NCBI GenBank assembly: GCA_944338265.1
Contig: CALVLO010000156.1
Coordinates: 1-7,362 of the forward strand
Source: an uncultured Clostridia bacterium
Lineage (GTDB): Bacteria > Bacillota > Clostridia > Christensenellales > Borkfalkiaceae
Reading direction: 5' to 3'
DNA: 7,362 nt
Both the position numbers and the translations under genes were made by a program. This document shows positions 1 through 6,658 of the stretch, one piece after another (position 1 is the first letter of the stretch; every line of letters starts with the position of its first letter). The notes under the pieces were generated by a model. It was not told where the DNA came from. It was given only the letters and a program-made list of their open reading frames with translations, and searched no databases.

Positions 1-613
1 ACTCCGCATAGCCGTGCGGCTGCACGTTGGCATAGGTGACCGTGCCGTCCAACGCCTCTTCCGCAACGGAAATAATGTTGATCTTTTGGTTTTCAAAGGC
101 GGGAAGGCTGTAATAGTACGCCATCGGATCTGCCCCGAACGGCACGCCCTGCAAATCGGCGCCCGCGCCCGCCATGCGGATGCCGTTTTCCCCCACTTCC
201 TTGTCGAGGCGGAAGGTCTGCGTAAGGGCTTGGGGGATCCCCTCCTCCGTATAACCGCCCGGATCGTTTGCATAGTAATCGGAAAGATCGGTAAAGAGCC
301 CTTCGAGCGCCCAGGATTTGAAGTTTTCGTCCGACACCGTAAGAACGTCGGGCGTATCGACGTAGAGCGCGGTGCGCTCGATGTTCTGGCGGTTATCGCC
401 GTCGACGTATACGCCGTCCTCGATTCCCTGCCCCTTGTTGTAATCATCGATCATGTTCTGCATGATGCGGTTTTCCGAAATAGACGCCGTATACCAGAAG
501 CGGATGGTCGTCTGTCCGTCCTTCGGACCGCCGCACCCGACAAGTCCCAATGCCGTGCTGCCCGCAAGCAGCGTCCCCAACGTGATGGATGCAAGTTTGC
601 AAAGTTTTCTCAT
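1..613 (-). CDS. ABC transporter substrate-binding lipoprotein, sugar type (partial, C-terminus off the left edge)
   Basis: The reading frame starts at the ATG at 613 and stays open to the window edge, giving about 204 residues. It begins MRKLCKLASITLGTLLAG and has a lipobox LVGC with Cys27 as the predicted lipidated residue, so the protein should be exported and anchored outside the membrane. After the Cys comes TTIRFWYTASISENRIMQ, the first beta strand and helix typical of family 1 extracellular solute-binding proteins, and later a PDVLTVSDENF segment fitting the first lobe. A GAGAGGTG ribosome binding site lies a few bases before the start. Family knowledge: these proteins deliver oligosaccharides to an ABC permease. 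Substrate and permease cannot be seen here. It lies 102 bp downstream of the AraC-type regulator at 716-1597 on the same strand, which suggests the regulator controls it. Only about half of a usual 430-550 residue protein is visible. Confidence 0.86.
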   Translation of the reverse strand, partial: MRKLCKLASITLGTLLAGSTALGLVGCGGPKDGQTTIRFWYTASISENRIMQNMIDDYNKGQGIEDGVYVDGDNRQNIERTALYVDTPDVLTVSDENFKSWALEGLFTDLSDYYANDPGGYTEEGIPQALTQTFRLDKEVGENGIRMAGAGADLQGVPFGADPMAYYYSLPAFENQKINIISVAEEALDGTVTYANVQPHGYAE

Positions 614-715
614 TTTTCACCTCTCGCTGATTTTTTTATCTATCGTATCCGACGGGACCTCTTTCCAAACAAGTCCCCGCCGTCATTTCCAAACACCGCA
701 AAGAAGAACTATCGC

Positions 716-1597
716 TCACTTCGTCCCCATTACCTCTCCCTCCTTTTTCTTCACTTTGGCAAACGCATCTTCGTTCGGCTTTGCCTTTTTGTATTCCTGC
801 GGGCTCATGCCCTTTTCTTTGCGGAACACGCGGGAAAAGTATTTTACATCGTCAAAGCCCGACCATTTGGCAACTTCCGCAATCGACATATCCGTCGTCT
901 GAAAGCGCTCGCAGGCAACGGCGATCCGGTATGCGTTCATATACTGCACCGGCGTCATTTGCAGCGTCTCGGCAAACAGCGCCGTCAGCGTGCGCACCGC
1001 AAGCCCGTGTTCCGCCGCGATCTCTTCATTCGTCAGGGGCAGGCTGAAATTATTGTTCATATATGTCAGGATATCGCGCACCTGCCGCCGTTTGCGGATG
1101 ATCCTGAAATCCACCCTGCCTTCCCGCTCGTCTTCGATGCACCTGCTCATGATCAGAATGAGGTAAGCGCAGGTACGCATCTGCTGCACGTCGCTCTCGT
1201 CGAAGGAATCCTTCATGCTCTTCAAAAGTTCCACATACCCGTCGAAGCCGATGAGCTTTCGGTGGAACTTCTCCTTGGTGAACCCGCATTGGCGGAACAT
1301 CCCTTCCAGATTGTCCCCCGTCAGCTCCACCCAGATATACGTCCACGGATCCTGCGCATCCGGATAGTGGTTGCAGCGCTCTCCCTGATATAGGAGGAAG
1401 GACTCCCCGCGGCCGATCTTATACATTCTGCCGTCTTCCGTCACCACCGTGCCCCTGCCAAACAGCACAAAGTGCCACGAATAATTGGGGCGCACCCACA
1501 CCACGGGGCGCTTGGAGGGAGAGCAATTCTCATAGCCGACTTTTCCGATCTTGAACTTGTATTCCTCGCCGCATTCATCCACAGAAAAAGTCATCAT
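716..1597 (-). CDS. AraC-family transcriptional regulator with N-terminal cupin-like sensor
   Basis: This 293-residue protein has the two-domain build of AraC/XylS regulators. Residues about 25-95 look like the AraC-type cupin arm (PNYSWHFVLFGRGTVVTEDG, then GESFLLYQG), which normally binds a sugar. Residues about 172-272 form the double helix-turn-helix: the first helix pair is near LTNEEIAAEHGLAVRTLTAL, the second near MSIAEVAKWSGFDD, followed by the family signature VKYFSRVFRKEKGMSPQEYK. Two adjacent ATGs occur at 1597 and 1594. The GAGGAG site ends only two bases from the first, so the second ATG (292 residues) has the better spacing. A good promoter lies at 1643-1671. The substrate-binding lipoprotein follows 102 bp downstream, so local control of sugar uptake is the likely role (inference). 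The inducer is unknown. Confidence 0.93.
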   Translation of the reverse strand: MMTFSVDECGEEYKFKIGKVGYENCSPSKRPVVWVRPNYSWHFVLFGRGTVVTEDGRMYKIGRGESFLLYQGERCNHYPDAQDPWTYIWVELTGDNLEGMFRQCGFTKEKFHRKLIGFDGYVELLKSMKDSFDESDVQQMRTCAYLILIMSRCIEDEREGRVDFRIIRKRRQVRDILTYMNNNFSLPLTNEEIAAEHGLAVRTLTALFAETLQMTPVQYMNAYRIAVACERFQTTDMSIAEVAKWSGFDDVKYFSRVFRKEKGMSPQEYKKAKPNEDAFAKVKKKEGEVMGTK

Positions 1598-1642
1598 GTC
1601 TCCTCAAAAATCATCCGTGCATTTTTTATATTCTTTGCATAT

Positions 1643-1671
1643 ATGCTACCCTCCCCTCCCATCGTTGTCAA
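1643..1671 (-). promoter_or_regulatory. Predicted sigma-70/SigA promoter of the AraC-lipoprotein unit
   Basis: On the minus strand a perfect -35 hexamer TTGACA (1671-1666) is separated by 17 bases from TAGCAT (1648-1643). Transcription should start near 1636, giving a leader of about 40 bases before the ATG at 1597. The spacer is unusually purine-rich (GGGAGGGGAGGG). Confidence 0.7.
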
Positions 1672-1814
1672 CGGCATCTGAAAATTATGCCGAATAATCC
1701 ACCTTTTTGTTTTCAGACTGTCCAAAAACGCCCCTTCATCGGCGCTTCGTCGCCCTCTGCGATCAGGCGCATCTCCGCACATCGGAAGCACGCCCGATCT
1801 CATTTTGCATAGCA

Positions 1815-1875
1815 AAAAACCTCCTGTTTTTTCGATGATGCCGTTCTGCCCTCACCGAACCAACAAGAGGTTTTT
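1815..1875 (-). terminator. Stem-loop with U-run, probable second terminator behind the phosphorylase remnant
   Basis: The arms at 1815-1828 and 1862-1875 pair over 14 positions with a loop of 33 bases. Read from the minus strand the only non-Watson-Crick pair is a G-U wobble; read from the plus strand that position is a C-A mismatch, so the minus-strand RNA is favoured. The minus-strand stem ends in GGAGG followed by six T. The loop itself holds a small GTTC/GAAC pairing. The remaining gene-free sequence from 1672 to 1814 shows no convincing gene or repeat. Confidence 0.45.
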
Positions 1876-1894
1876 ATTTTCCAAACATTTCTCC

Positions 1895-1938
1895 GCAAAA
1901 AGAGAAACCCCCTCTGCGGAAGCTCTCCGCAAAGGGGG
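1895..1938 (-). terminator. Rho-independent terminator after the GH94-like gene
   Basis: The arms CCCCCTCTGCGG (1908-1919) and CCGCAAAGGGGG (1927-1938) form a 12-position stem with one C-A mismatch and a 7-base loop. On the minus strand the stem is followed by TTTCTCTTTTTG, a clear U-rich tail. It begins 35 bases after the stop codon at 1973, so it terminates the transcript carrying the phosphorylase remnant. Confidence 0.8.
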
Positions 1939-1972
1939 CAAAAGCTGCTTGATATAAAAATTGATTTTCCGA

Positions 1973-3762
1973 TCAATCAATAATTTGAATACACAGATTT
2001 CGTTGATAAAGTTCCCGATTTCGCACATATACTTCCGTTCCCTCGTGCACGATCGGATCACCTGCTTCATCATGCAGAACAAACTTGCGCGTTCCCCGCT
2101 GCTCGTTCCGATAATTCAATCTCAAAATCCCCTCTTTTACGCGAAGAGTGGCTTGAAACGAACGAAATACGGAATTTTGAACGGGGCTCAAAATGAAACC
2201 GTTCAGATCGGGCTTAAAACCAAATATTTCAAAAAAAAACGATCTTCCCTAAAACGCAGCCGCTCCCCGTAAACCAATCGTTCATCGACTCTCCGTCAAA
2301 ACCGTATTGCTCGTTATAGCAATACGAATTTGGCATGACAAAAGGCGTTGTAGAAATATAAGCGTGCGTGAACGGAAGAATCTTCAGCAATTGCTTTTCC
2401 GCCAATTCCACTTCACCGAGTTCGTAAAGAGACCATATCGCGAATAATGTCGCATGAATGTATACAGCTGCATTTTCCGCAGTTCCTTCGGGCAGCTGCG
2501 TGATCCTGCCGACCATTTTATTGTCGGGTGCAAAATACGGATAAAACGTCCGGATCCCATACTTGCTGTCCAACCTCGAATATGCCTGTAAAATATGTTC
2601 CCGCATATCTTTTTTGCCGTTTATCCCGGAAAGCACCCAGAAGGCATTCGAAGTGGCGCTGTCCCTTGACTGTCCGTCGTTGTCGCAAAAACTTCCGACT
2701 TCAAATAAACGCTTGTCGCCCCAGCCATGGACAATTTTCCGATGTCCGTTTCCGTCATCGTCGATCGCATACGCAAACAATCCATGCAGGATCGATGCCG
2801 CAGTCTCACGGTATTTTCTCGCTTTCTGCCGAAACTTATTTTCATGATCGAGTATTTCGCACATTTGCAGGCAATTCCGGTACACTTGCATCGTCGCCAT
2901 AACGGAGACGCCTGTGCCGAATTTTTTCCCGGGATCGTCCGTATTGCCAAGCCCGTCCAGGGCGTCGTTCCAATCGCCGTACAACGCATGAACACAGTGC
3001 GTCCGATCGTCAAGGTGATCCAACAGAAAATCAGCGATACATAGCAAATGTTCAAGAACCGTGTTCTTTTTATCGCTGAATGAAACGCTGCGCCCTTCTA
3101 TTTTATAATAGCCGCACTCCTCGTACAAAATCGAAACATCGTTCGTGACTGCAAGATAGGTATAAATCGCCGAAATGATCCACACCCCTTGATCGATAAA
3201 TTCGCGCAGATCCATGCGCGGCAAAACAGCCTTATTGCGCTGATAAGAATACTGACGCGGGACTCTTCCGTTTTCACCGATATATCCGAGCGCCTCTGTC
3301 ATCCTGCTGCGGCACACTTCGGGGATCCAGAAGAGCGCGCATTCCAATTGCTGAAAAATATCGCGGAAACCGATCAGATCCGCCTGCATAATTTTTTGCG
3401 CGCGAACAAAACTCGACCTGACGAAAAACACGGCTGCTCCGGTAACGGAAACGGGAAGAAAGCTCTCCCCCTCTTTTTATTCCGAAAAAGAAAGCCAGAC
3501 CGGGCTCCAAAGAATTTTCCCATCCGAGTAAAATATTGAAAGCGCTTTCCTGAATTTTAACATTTCCGGATGAATATGCCCATAACGTCAATCCGTCAAA
3601 CGTATAGGGATAACGGCTGTCTCCGCGTTTCCTTTGAAAGCAGACGATCTCGTCTTCATTTAAGAAATATGCTTCCGAAGGGAGTTTCATCTGCTGTTTT
3701 TGCCGCTCATCCTTCAAAAAATCATGCACCAAACGCATTACACGATACATATCATTCTGCAT
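1973..3762 (-). pseudogene. GH94/GH36-type glycoside phosphorylase-like gene with two frameshifts and an apparent internal deletion
   Basis: Three consecutive pieces in different frames form one protein. Piece 1 starts at the ATG at 3762 (AAGGGG site, better spaced than for the ATG at 3780) and includes YPYTFDGLTLWAYSSG and GLAFFFGIK. Removing one base near 3467-3478 (G5 or A5 tract on the minus strand) joins it to piece 2, open to 2229, with the catalytic-domain motif YGDWNDALDGLG and the late motif DWFTGSGCVLGK. Removing one T from the T9 tract at 2231-2239 joins piece 3, FGFKPDLNGFILSP, a GH94-type C-terminal segment ending at 1973. The repaired protein has 595 residues with DWND at 263-266. 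Family knowledge: relatives are roughly 800-900 residues, cleave beta-linked oligosaccharides with phosphate, and carry a large N-terminal beta-sandwich. Here VTGAA (to residue 110) leads almost directly into GFRDIFQQLE, so much of that sandwich appears missing. It lies 43 bp behind the lipoprotein gene, so the two were probably one operon. Homopolymer sequencing errors could explain the frameshifts but not the deletion. Confidence 0.8.
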
Positions 3763-3805
3763 AACTTTCCCCTTCCGCATCGTAAAATGATAACGCTTTT
3801 CCCGT

Positions 3806-4321
3806 CTACATCAGCGGCTTGATCATCGCCGTATACAGCCAATTGTTAAAGAGCACGGGCGCACCGTCCTCCTTCGTCACGGTCACATCCTCCGCGCCCG
3901 CGGCGCTATCGGGAATGTGCACCACATAGGCGGTAGCGTTCCCGTCCGCCTTCTTTACGGAGATCAGCGTCTCGCCGCTCTTTTCTTCTACGTCGAAGGT
4001 CGTCTTTTCCCAACCGCTGCGGTCGGGCACGAGGTAGCTCGCCCTGTTTTCGAACTTGTCCTCTTCCGAGCGCTCCTCAATGCGGAGCACGGTATCAGAG
4101 AGCAGCTGGATGCGCAGATCACCCACCTTCACTTCGGAAACTTCGGCAGCCTCGCCGGTCACCTCGTCGGCGGTGACAACGTTCTTTTCGTCCAGCTTCA
4201 CGGCAAACATGGAAGCCATCGGGCCCTTGTCCGCCGCGCCGCACGCCGTCATAAAGCACAGCGAACACAGCAGCGCCATAACGAAAATCACGATCAGCCG
4301 CTTCTTCGATATTGTCCTCAT
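3806..4321 (-). CDS. Lipoprotein resembling only the N-terminal domain of a GH31 glycosidase (probably truncated)
   Basis: The chosen start is the ATG at 4321, which has GGAGG five bases upstream; the in-frame ATG at 4336 lies right before that site and is unlikely. The 171-residue product begins MRTISKKRLIVIFVMALLC and has a lipobox MTAC with Cys27, so it should be a surface-anchored lipoprotein. After a short acidic linker, residues about 55-145 (VGDLRIQLLSDTVLRIEE, then FENRASYLVPDR, then FDVEE) resemble the galactose-mutarotase-like N-terminal beta domain of GH31 enzymes, from memory of the family. The protein stops at KPLM with TAG and has no catalytic barrel; GH31 enzymes usually exceed 600 residues. 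No continuation is visible in other frames before the next gene. It could be a stand-alone binding lipoprotein, but truncation is more likely because the next gene is also broken. A long structured leader precedes it. Confidence 0.6.
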   Translation of the reverse strand: MRTISKKRLIVIFVMALLCSLCFMTACGAADKGPMASMFAVKLDEKNVVTADEVTGEAAEVSEVKVGDLRIQLLSDTVLRIEERSEEDKFENRASYLVPDRSGWEKTTFDVEEKSGETLISVKKADGNATAYVVHIPDSAAGAEDVTVTKEDGAPVLFNNWLYTAMIKPLM

Positions 4322-4341
4322 ACTTTCCTCCTTCATATTTC

Positions 4342-4503
4342 ATCATATCGCTATGATTTCTGCCCGTCTTGCGGCAGCCGCCCGCACGCCCTGCGCGGCG
4401 CTGCCTCCCCCTTGCGCGGAAAAGCACCCCTTTTCCGCTTTCTCTTTCTGTTAAATGTTTTTGTCTCTGTTGCGGAGCAACAGAGACAAGGGGTACCCCT
4501 TGT
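4342..4503 (-). promoter_or_regulatory. Series of inverted repeats in the leader of the GH31-like lipoprotein gene
   Basis: Five inverted repeats occur in a row between the predicted promoter and the ribosome binding site. They are: ACAAGGGGTACCCCTTGT, a perfect 18-base palindrome (4486-4503); a perfect 13-bp stem TTGTCTCTGTTGC with a 3-base loop (4461-4489), sharing four bases with the palindrome; a perfect 9-bp stem GCGGAAAAG with a 5-base loop (4416-4438); a GC-rich stem of about 13 bp with two single-base bulges (4373-4405); and ATCATA-TCGC-TATGAT (4342-4357) next to the ribosome binding site. On the minus strand none is followed by a proper U-run, so they do not look like ordinary terminators. 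A cis-acting leader RNA or a noncoding repeat element would both fit. No known riboswitch class was recognised. Confidence 0.5.
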
Positions 4504-4552
4504 GAAAAAATGTTTGAAATTTTCAAAATTTGTTTATACGATCTCTATCGTC

Positions 4553-4581
4553 ATTCTATCACATTTCACGAAAGTATACAA
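4553..4581 (-). promoter_or_regulatory. Candidate promoter for the GH31-like lipoprotein gene
   Basis: On the minus strand TTGTAT (4581-4576) and TAGAAT (4558-4553) are 17 bases apart. The predicted transcript starts near 4546, leaving a leader of about 225 bases. Just downstream lies an AT-rich inverted repeat TTTGAAA-T-TTTCAAA (4513-4527) that could be an operator. The -35 match is weak. Confidence 0.4.
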
Positions 4582-4628
4582 TATCAAAAATCTTCCATTG
4601 TGTATTATAATTCTACATTTATGCAAAT

Positions 4629-4651
4629 CCCCCCGCATAAATCGCGGAGGG
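4629..4651 (-). terminator. Weak terminator-like hairpin after the second AraC gene
   Basis: The minus-strand arms CCCTCCGC and GCGGGGGG pair over 8 positions (one T-G wobble) around a 7-base loop, 9 bases after the stop codon at 4661. The tail ATTTGCAT is only mildly T-rich, so termination may be inefficient. Confidence 0.4.
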
Positions 4652-4660
4652 ATGAATATT

Positions 4661-5374
4661 TCATAGGTTCTGAAATTTGAAGTTTCGGTTGTAGGCGCGG
4701 TAGAATGTCATTTTCGAAACAAAGCCGCACCGCTCAATGAGTTCTGTGAGCGGCACGCCGCGGTTCTCCGGATCGTGGTACATATAGATCACCTTCTGCA
4801 CGCGGATATCGTTGATGAACACGCGCAGATCGACGTCGATATACTGCGTGATGAGGGCGGAGAGCGTCTTGGGCGAATAGCCGAAGACGTCCGCGATCTT
4901 TTTCAGCCCGAGGTCGCGGTCGGCGAAGTGGTCGTAGATATATTGCACCACGTCGATGATATTATACCCGCTCCGCGCGTGCTCTATGTGCTTGCGCGCG
5001 CCAAAGCCGTAATGTCTGATGATCGCCGCAAACACGGCAGAGACTTTGGAGATCCTCTCCAGCTCCCCCATCTCGTCGCCGCGCTCGCGCACCTCGCGCA
5101 AAATGGGATACAGCTGCTCGCGGTTGAACGCCACATCCGTCAGCCAGCGGGCGGGCTCGTTCTGCGGGTAGATCCTGTAAAAGATGTCCATGTACTGTAC
5201 GCCCACATGGAAGCAGGTGATGTCGGCGGGTGCGCCCACCTCGTAGGAATGGCTCTCGAGGCGGTTGATAACGCACGCCTGCCCGTCCGTCAAAATTTTG
5301 CTCTCCCCGTTGATGAGCACGGAGACCTCCCCGTGATTGACGCAGTAGAGCTCGGTATTGCGGTGGAAGTGCAA
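4661..5374 (-). CDS. AraC-family transcriptional regulator, true start uncertain
   Basis: From the TTG at 5374 the product is 237 residues. The N-terminal HFHRNTELYCVNHGEVSVLI is the sugar-binding cupin arm of AraC regulators; residues about 140-237 carry the two helix-turn-helix units (LGLKKIADVFGYSPKTLSAL and VPLTELIERCGFVSKMTFYR, then AYNRNFKF). The second half of the family signature is degenerate compared with the other AraC protein here. The TTG start would cut into the cupin domain. The frame stays open upstream with plausible protein sequence (RFKAERYITDGF), yet holds no ATG, GTG or TTG back to the end of the isomerase gene at 5482. The best Shine-Dalgarno-like stretch, GAGGGG, is followed by ATC at 5446 in this frame, 24 codons upstream. 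It probably shares a transcript with the isomerase and may regulate it or the lipoprotein locus downstream. Confidence 0.87.
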   Translation of the reverse strand: MHFHRNTELYCVNHGEVSVLINGESKILTDGQACVINRLESHSYEVGAPADITCFHVGVQYMDIFYRIYPQNEPARWLTDVAFNREQLYPILREVRERGDEMGELERISKVSAVFAAIIRHYGFGARKHIEHARSGYNIIDVVQYIYDHFADRDLGLKKIADVFGYSPKTLSALITQYIDVDLRVFINDIRVQKVIYMYHDPENRGVPLTELIERCGFVSKMTFYRAYNRNFKFQNL

Positions 5375-5481
5375 ACAAAAGCCGTCCGTAATGTAACGCT
5401 CCGCCTTAAAGCGCGAACCGTAATCGCGCTGGCGTTCGTCTTGGATCTGCCCCTCTTTCTTATCTCTCGTCGTCTCGTTTT

Positions 5482-6324
5482 TTATTGCTCCCCACCGGAT
5501 AACATGTCTTTCAGCCGCTTTGCCCGCTCCAAGGCAAGCGCCGCATAGCCAGCAAAGGGCATCGCGCGGTAGCCGTCATGCTCGTGCCGCCCCTCCCTGC
5601 CTTCCAGCTTCACCTCCAAGGTGATATCGCCCGCATAGTTTGCCGCCCGCAGGCGGGAGGCGATCTTCTGCCAATCGGCAACGCCGTCAAAGGGCAGCAG
5701 GTGCAGATCGTCCAACCAGGTGATCGCCTCTCCGCTCATGCCGAGGTTGTCGTTGAGGTGGGTGCAGTGCAGCAGATCGGCGTATTTTCCGATGAGGTCG
5801 TGGCTGTGATCGTAACACATCTCATGCCCCGTATCGATGCAAAAGCGCACGCTCGGATGCCCGCGGAAGTGCGTCAATACAAGGTCGAGATAATTCTCTC
5901 CCTCCGTATTCTCCATGGCAACGAGCACGCCCTCCTTCTGCGCGGCGTCAAAAATTTTCTCAAAATGTTTCAGCCCGCGCGCCCGCTCCGCCTCGCTTGG
6001 CATCACGCGCTCCATCCCGACGATGGCGTGCATCACAACAAGCCCGCACCCCCACGCCGCCGTATCGCGGATGCAGCCGATCTGCCGCAAGACCTCGCGC
6101 GCGCCCGCATCGTCCTGTTCCCAAAGTTTCTCCGCCCCGTCGTAGGGCGCATGGACGGATTGCAGGCAGAGCCCCTCCGCTTTGATCTTGGCTGCGAGCG
6201 CGCCGTCCGCCTTCGTCCCCGTCCACAGAATAAAGACGCCGTCCCATCCGACCTCCTTCAAAACGGGAAGCTGCTCCTCGGGCGCAGGCCCTCCCTTCAC
6301 GATGCTGATGATGCTCCTGTGCAT
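5482..6324 (-). CDS. Sugar phosphate isomerase/epimerase, xylose isomerase-like TIM barrel
   Basis: The ATG at 6324 is chosen because AGAGGA lies 8 bases upstream and a good promoter lies at 6355-6383; a longer in-frame start at 6462 would lie in the repeat array. The 280-residue product has the usual length for this family. Candidate metal ligands sit at strand ends of a TIM barrel: Glu138 in VAMENTEG, Asp164 in FCIDTGHE, His189 in CTHLND and Glu237 in ITLEVKLE, with His167 nearby. Other family hallmarks are LQSVHAPYDG near residues 54-63 and VVMHAIVG near 96-103. Family knowledge: these cytoplasmic, divalent-metal enzymes isomerise or epimerise sugars, sugar acids or polyols, and the exact substrate cannot be read from sequence. 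The AraC gene at 4661-5374 follows on the same strand without an obvious terminator between, suggesting one transcript. Confidence 0.9.
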   Translation of the reverse strand: MHRSIISIVKGGPAPEEQLPVLKEVGWDGVFILWTGTKADGALAAKIKAEGLCLQSVHAPYDGAEKLWEQDDAGAREVLRQIGCIRDTAAWGCGLVVMHAIVGMERVMPSEAERARGLKHFEKIFDAAQKEGVLVAMENTEGENYLDLVLTHFRGHPSVRFCIDTGHEMCYDHSHDLIGKYADLLHCTHLNDNLGMSGEAITWLDDLHLLPFDGVADWQKIASRLRAANYAGDITLEVKLEGREGRHEHDGYRAMPFAGYAALALERAKRLKDMLSGGEQ

Positions 6325-6354
6325 TGCCAAAATCCTCTGTGCGTTTTTGCAAGC

Positions 6355-6383
6355 ATGATAGCACACTTTTTTGCCGAATGCAA
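6355..6383 (-). promoter_or_regulatory. Extended -10 promoter of the isomerase gene
   Basis: On the minus strand TTGCAT (6383-6378) is followed after 17 bases by TATCAT (6360-6355), preceded by TGC, which gives an extended -10. The start of transcription should be near 6348, with a leader of about 24 bases. The repeat array begins about ten bases upstream of the -35 box, and the -35 box itself contains TGCA, the array core. Confidence 0.7.
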
Positions 6384-6391
6384 GAGCTTGG

Positions 6392-6650
6392 CTGCAAAAA
6401 TTTGCCCTCCCCGTGCAAAAAATCACCCCTTTTGTGCAAAAAAACGCCCCTCTCGTGCACAAAATCCGCCCCTTTCGTGCAAAAAATCACCCCTCCCGTG
6501 CACAAATTCCACCTCAATTGTGCACGATTTACCCCATAAAATACAAAAAAAACCCCACCCTCTCGTGCACAAATTCAGCCCCTTTCTTGCAAAAATTCCA
6601 CCAAATTTGTACAAAATTTTACCAATAAAATGCAAAAAACTACAAAAAAG
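6392..6650. repeat. Tandem array of about twelve degenerate 21-22 bp repeats with TGCA core and phased A-tracts
   Basis: On the plus strand the core (TGCA, or TACA in three weaker copies) occurs at 6393, 6414, 6435, 6456, 6478, 6499, 6521, 6542, 6566, 6588, 6610 and 6631. The spacings are 21, 21, 21, 22, 21, 22, 21, 24, 22, 22 and 21. The approximate unit is GTGCAMAAAWTCMCCCCTYT. Each copy carries a run of A after the core and a pyrimidine block before the next, and several cores are the palindrome GTGCAC. The period is two DNA helical turns, so cores and A-tracts face one side of the helix. The array fills the space between the tRNA-Ala terminator and the isomerase promoter. Copies decay toward the tRNA side. 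No reading frame through it has a ribosome binding site. Confidence 0.85.
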
Positions 6651-6658
6651 CGCATTCA

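Noticed and set aside
14..1393. A 459-codon open frame on the plus strand
   Set aside because: It lies antisense to the substrate-binding protein and the AraC gene, its translation is arginine- and histidine-rich without family features, and it has no ribosome binding site.
1594..1815. A 73-codon open frame on the minus strand between the AraC promoter region and the hairpins
   Set aside because: No ribosome binding site or recognisable protein features, and it overlaps the AraC promoter and leader.
4119..4526. A 135-codon open frame on the minus strand overlapping the lipoprotein leader
   Set aside because: The translation is arginine/glycine-rich, arises from the hairpin DNA, and overlaps the better supported lipoprotein gene in another frame.
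6325..6462. In-frame 46-residue N-terminal extension of the isomerase
   Set aside because: It consists of translated repeat units and lies across the predicted promoter; the ATG at 6324 has the ribosome binding site and fits the family length.
6392..6650. CRISPR array
   Set aside because: The units are 21-22 bp, directly contiguous with no separate spacers, and degenerate; no cas gene is present.
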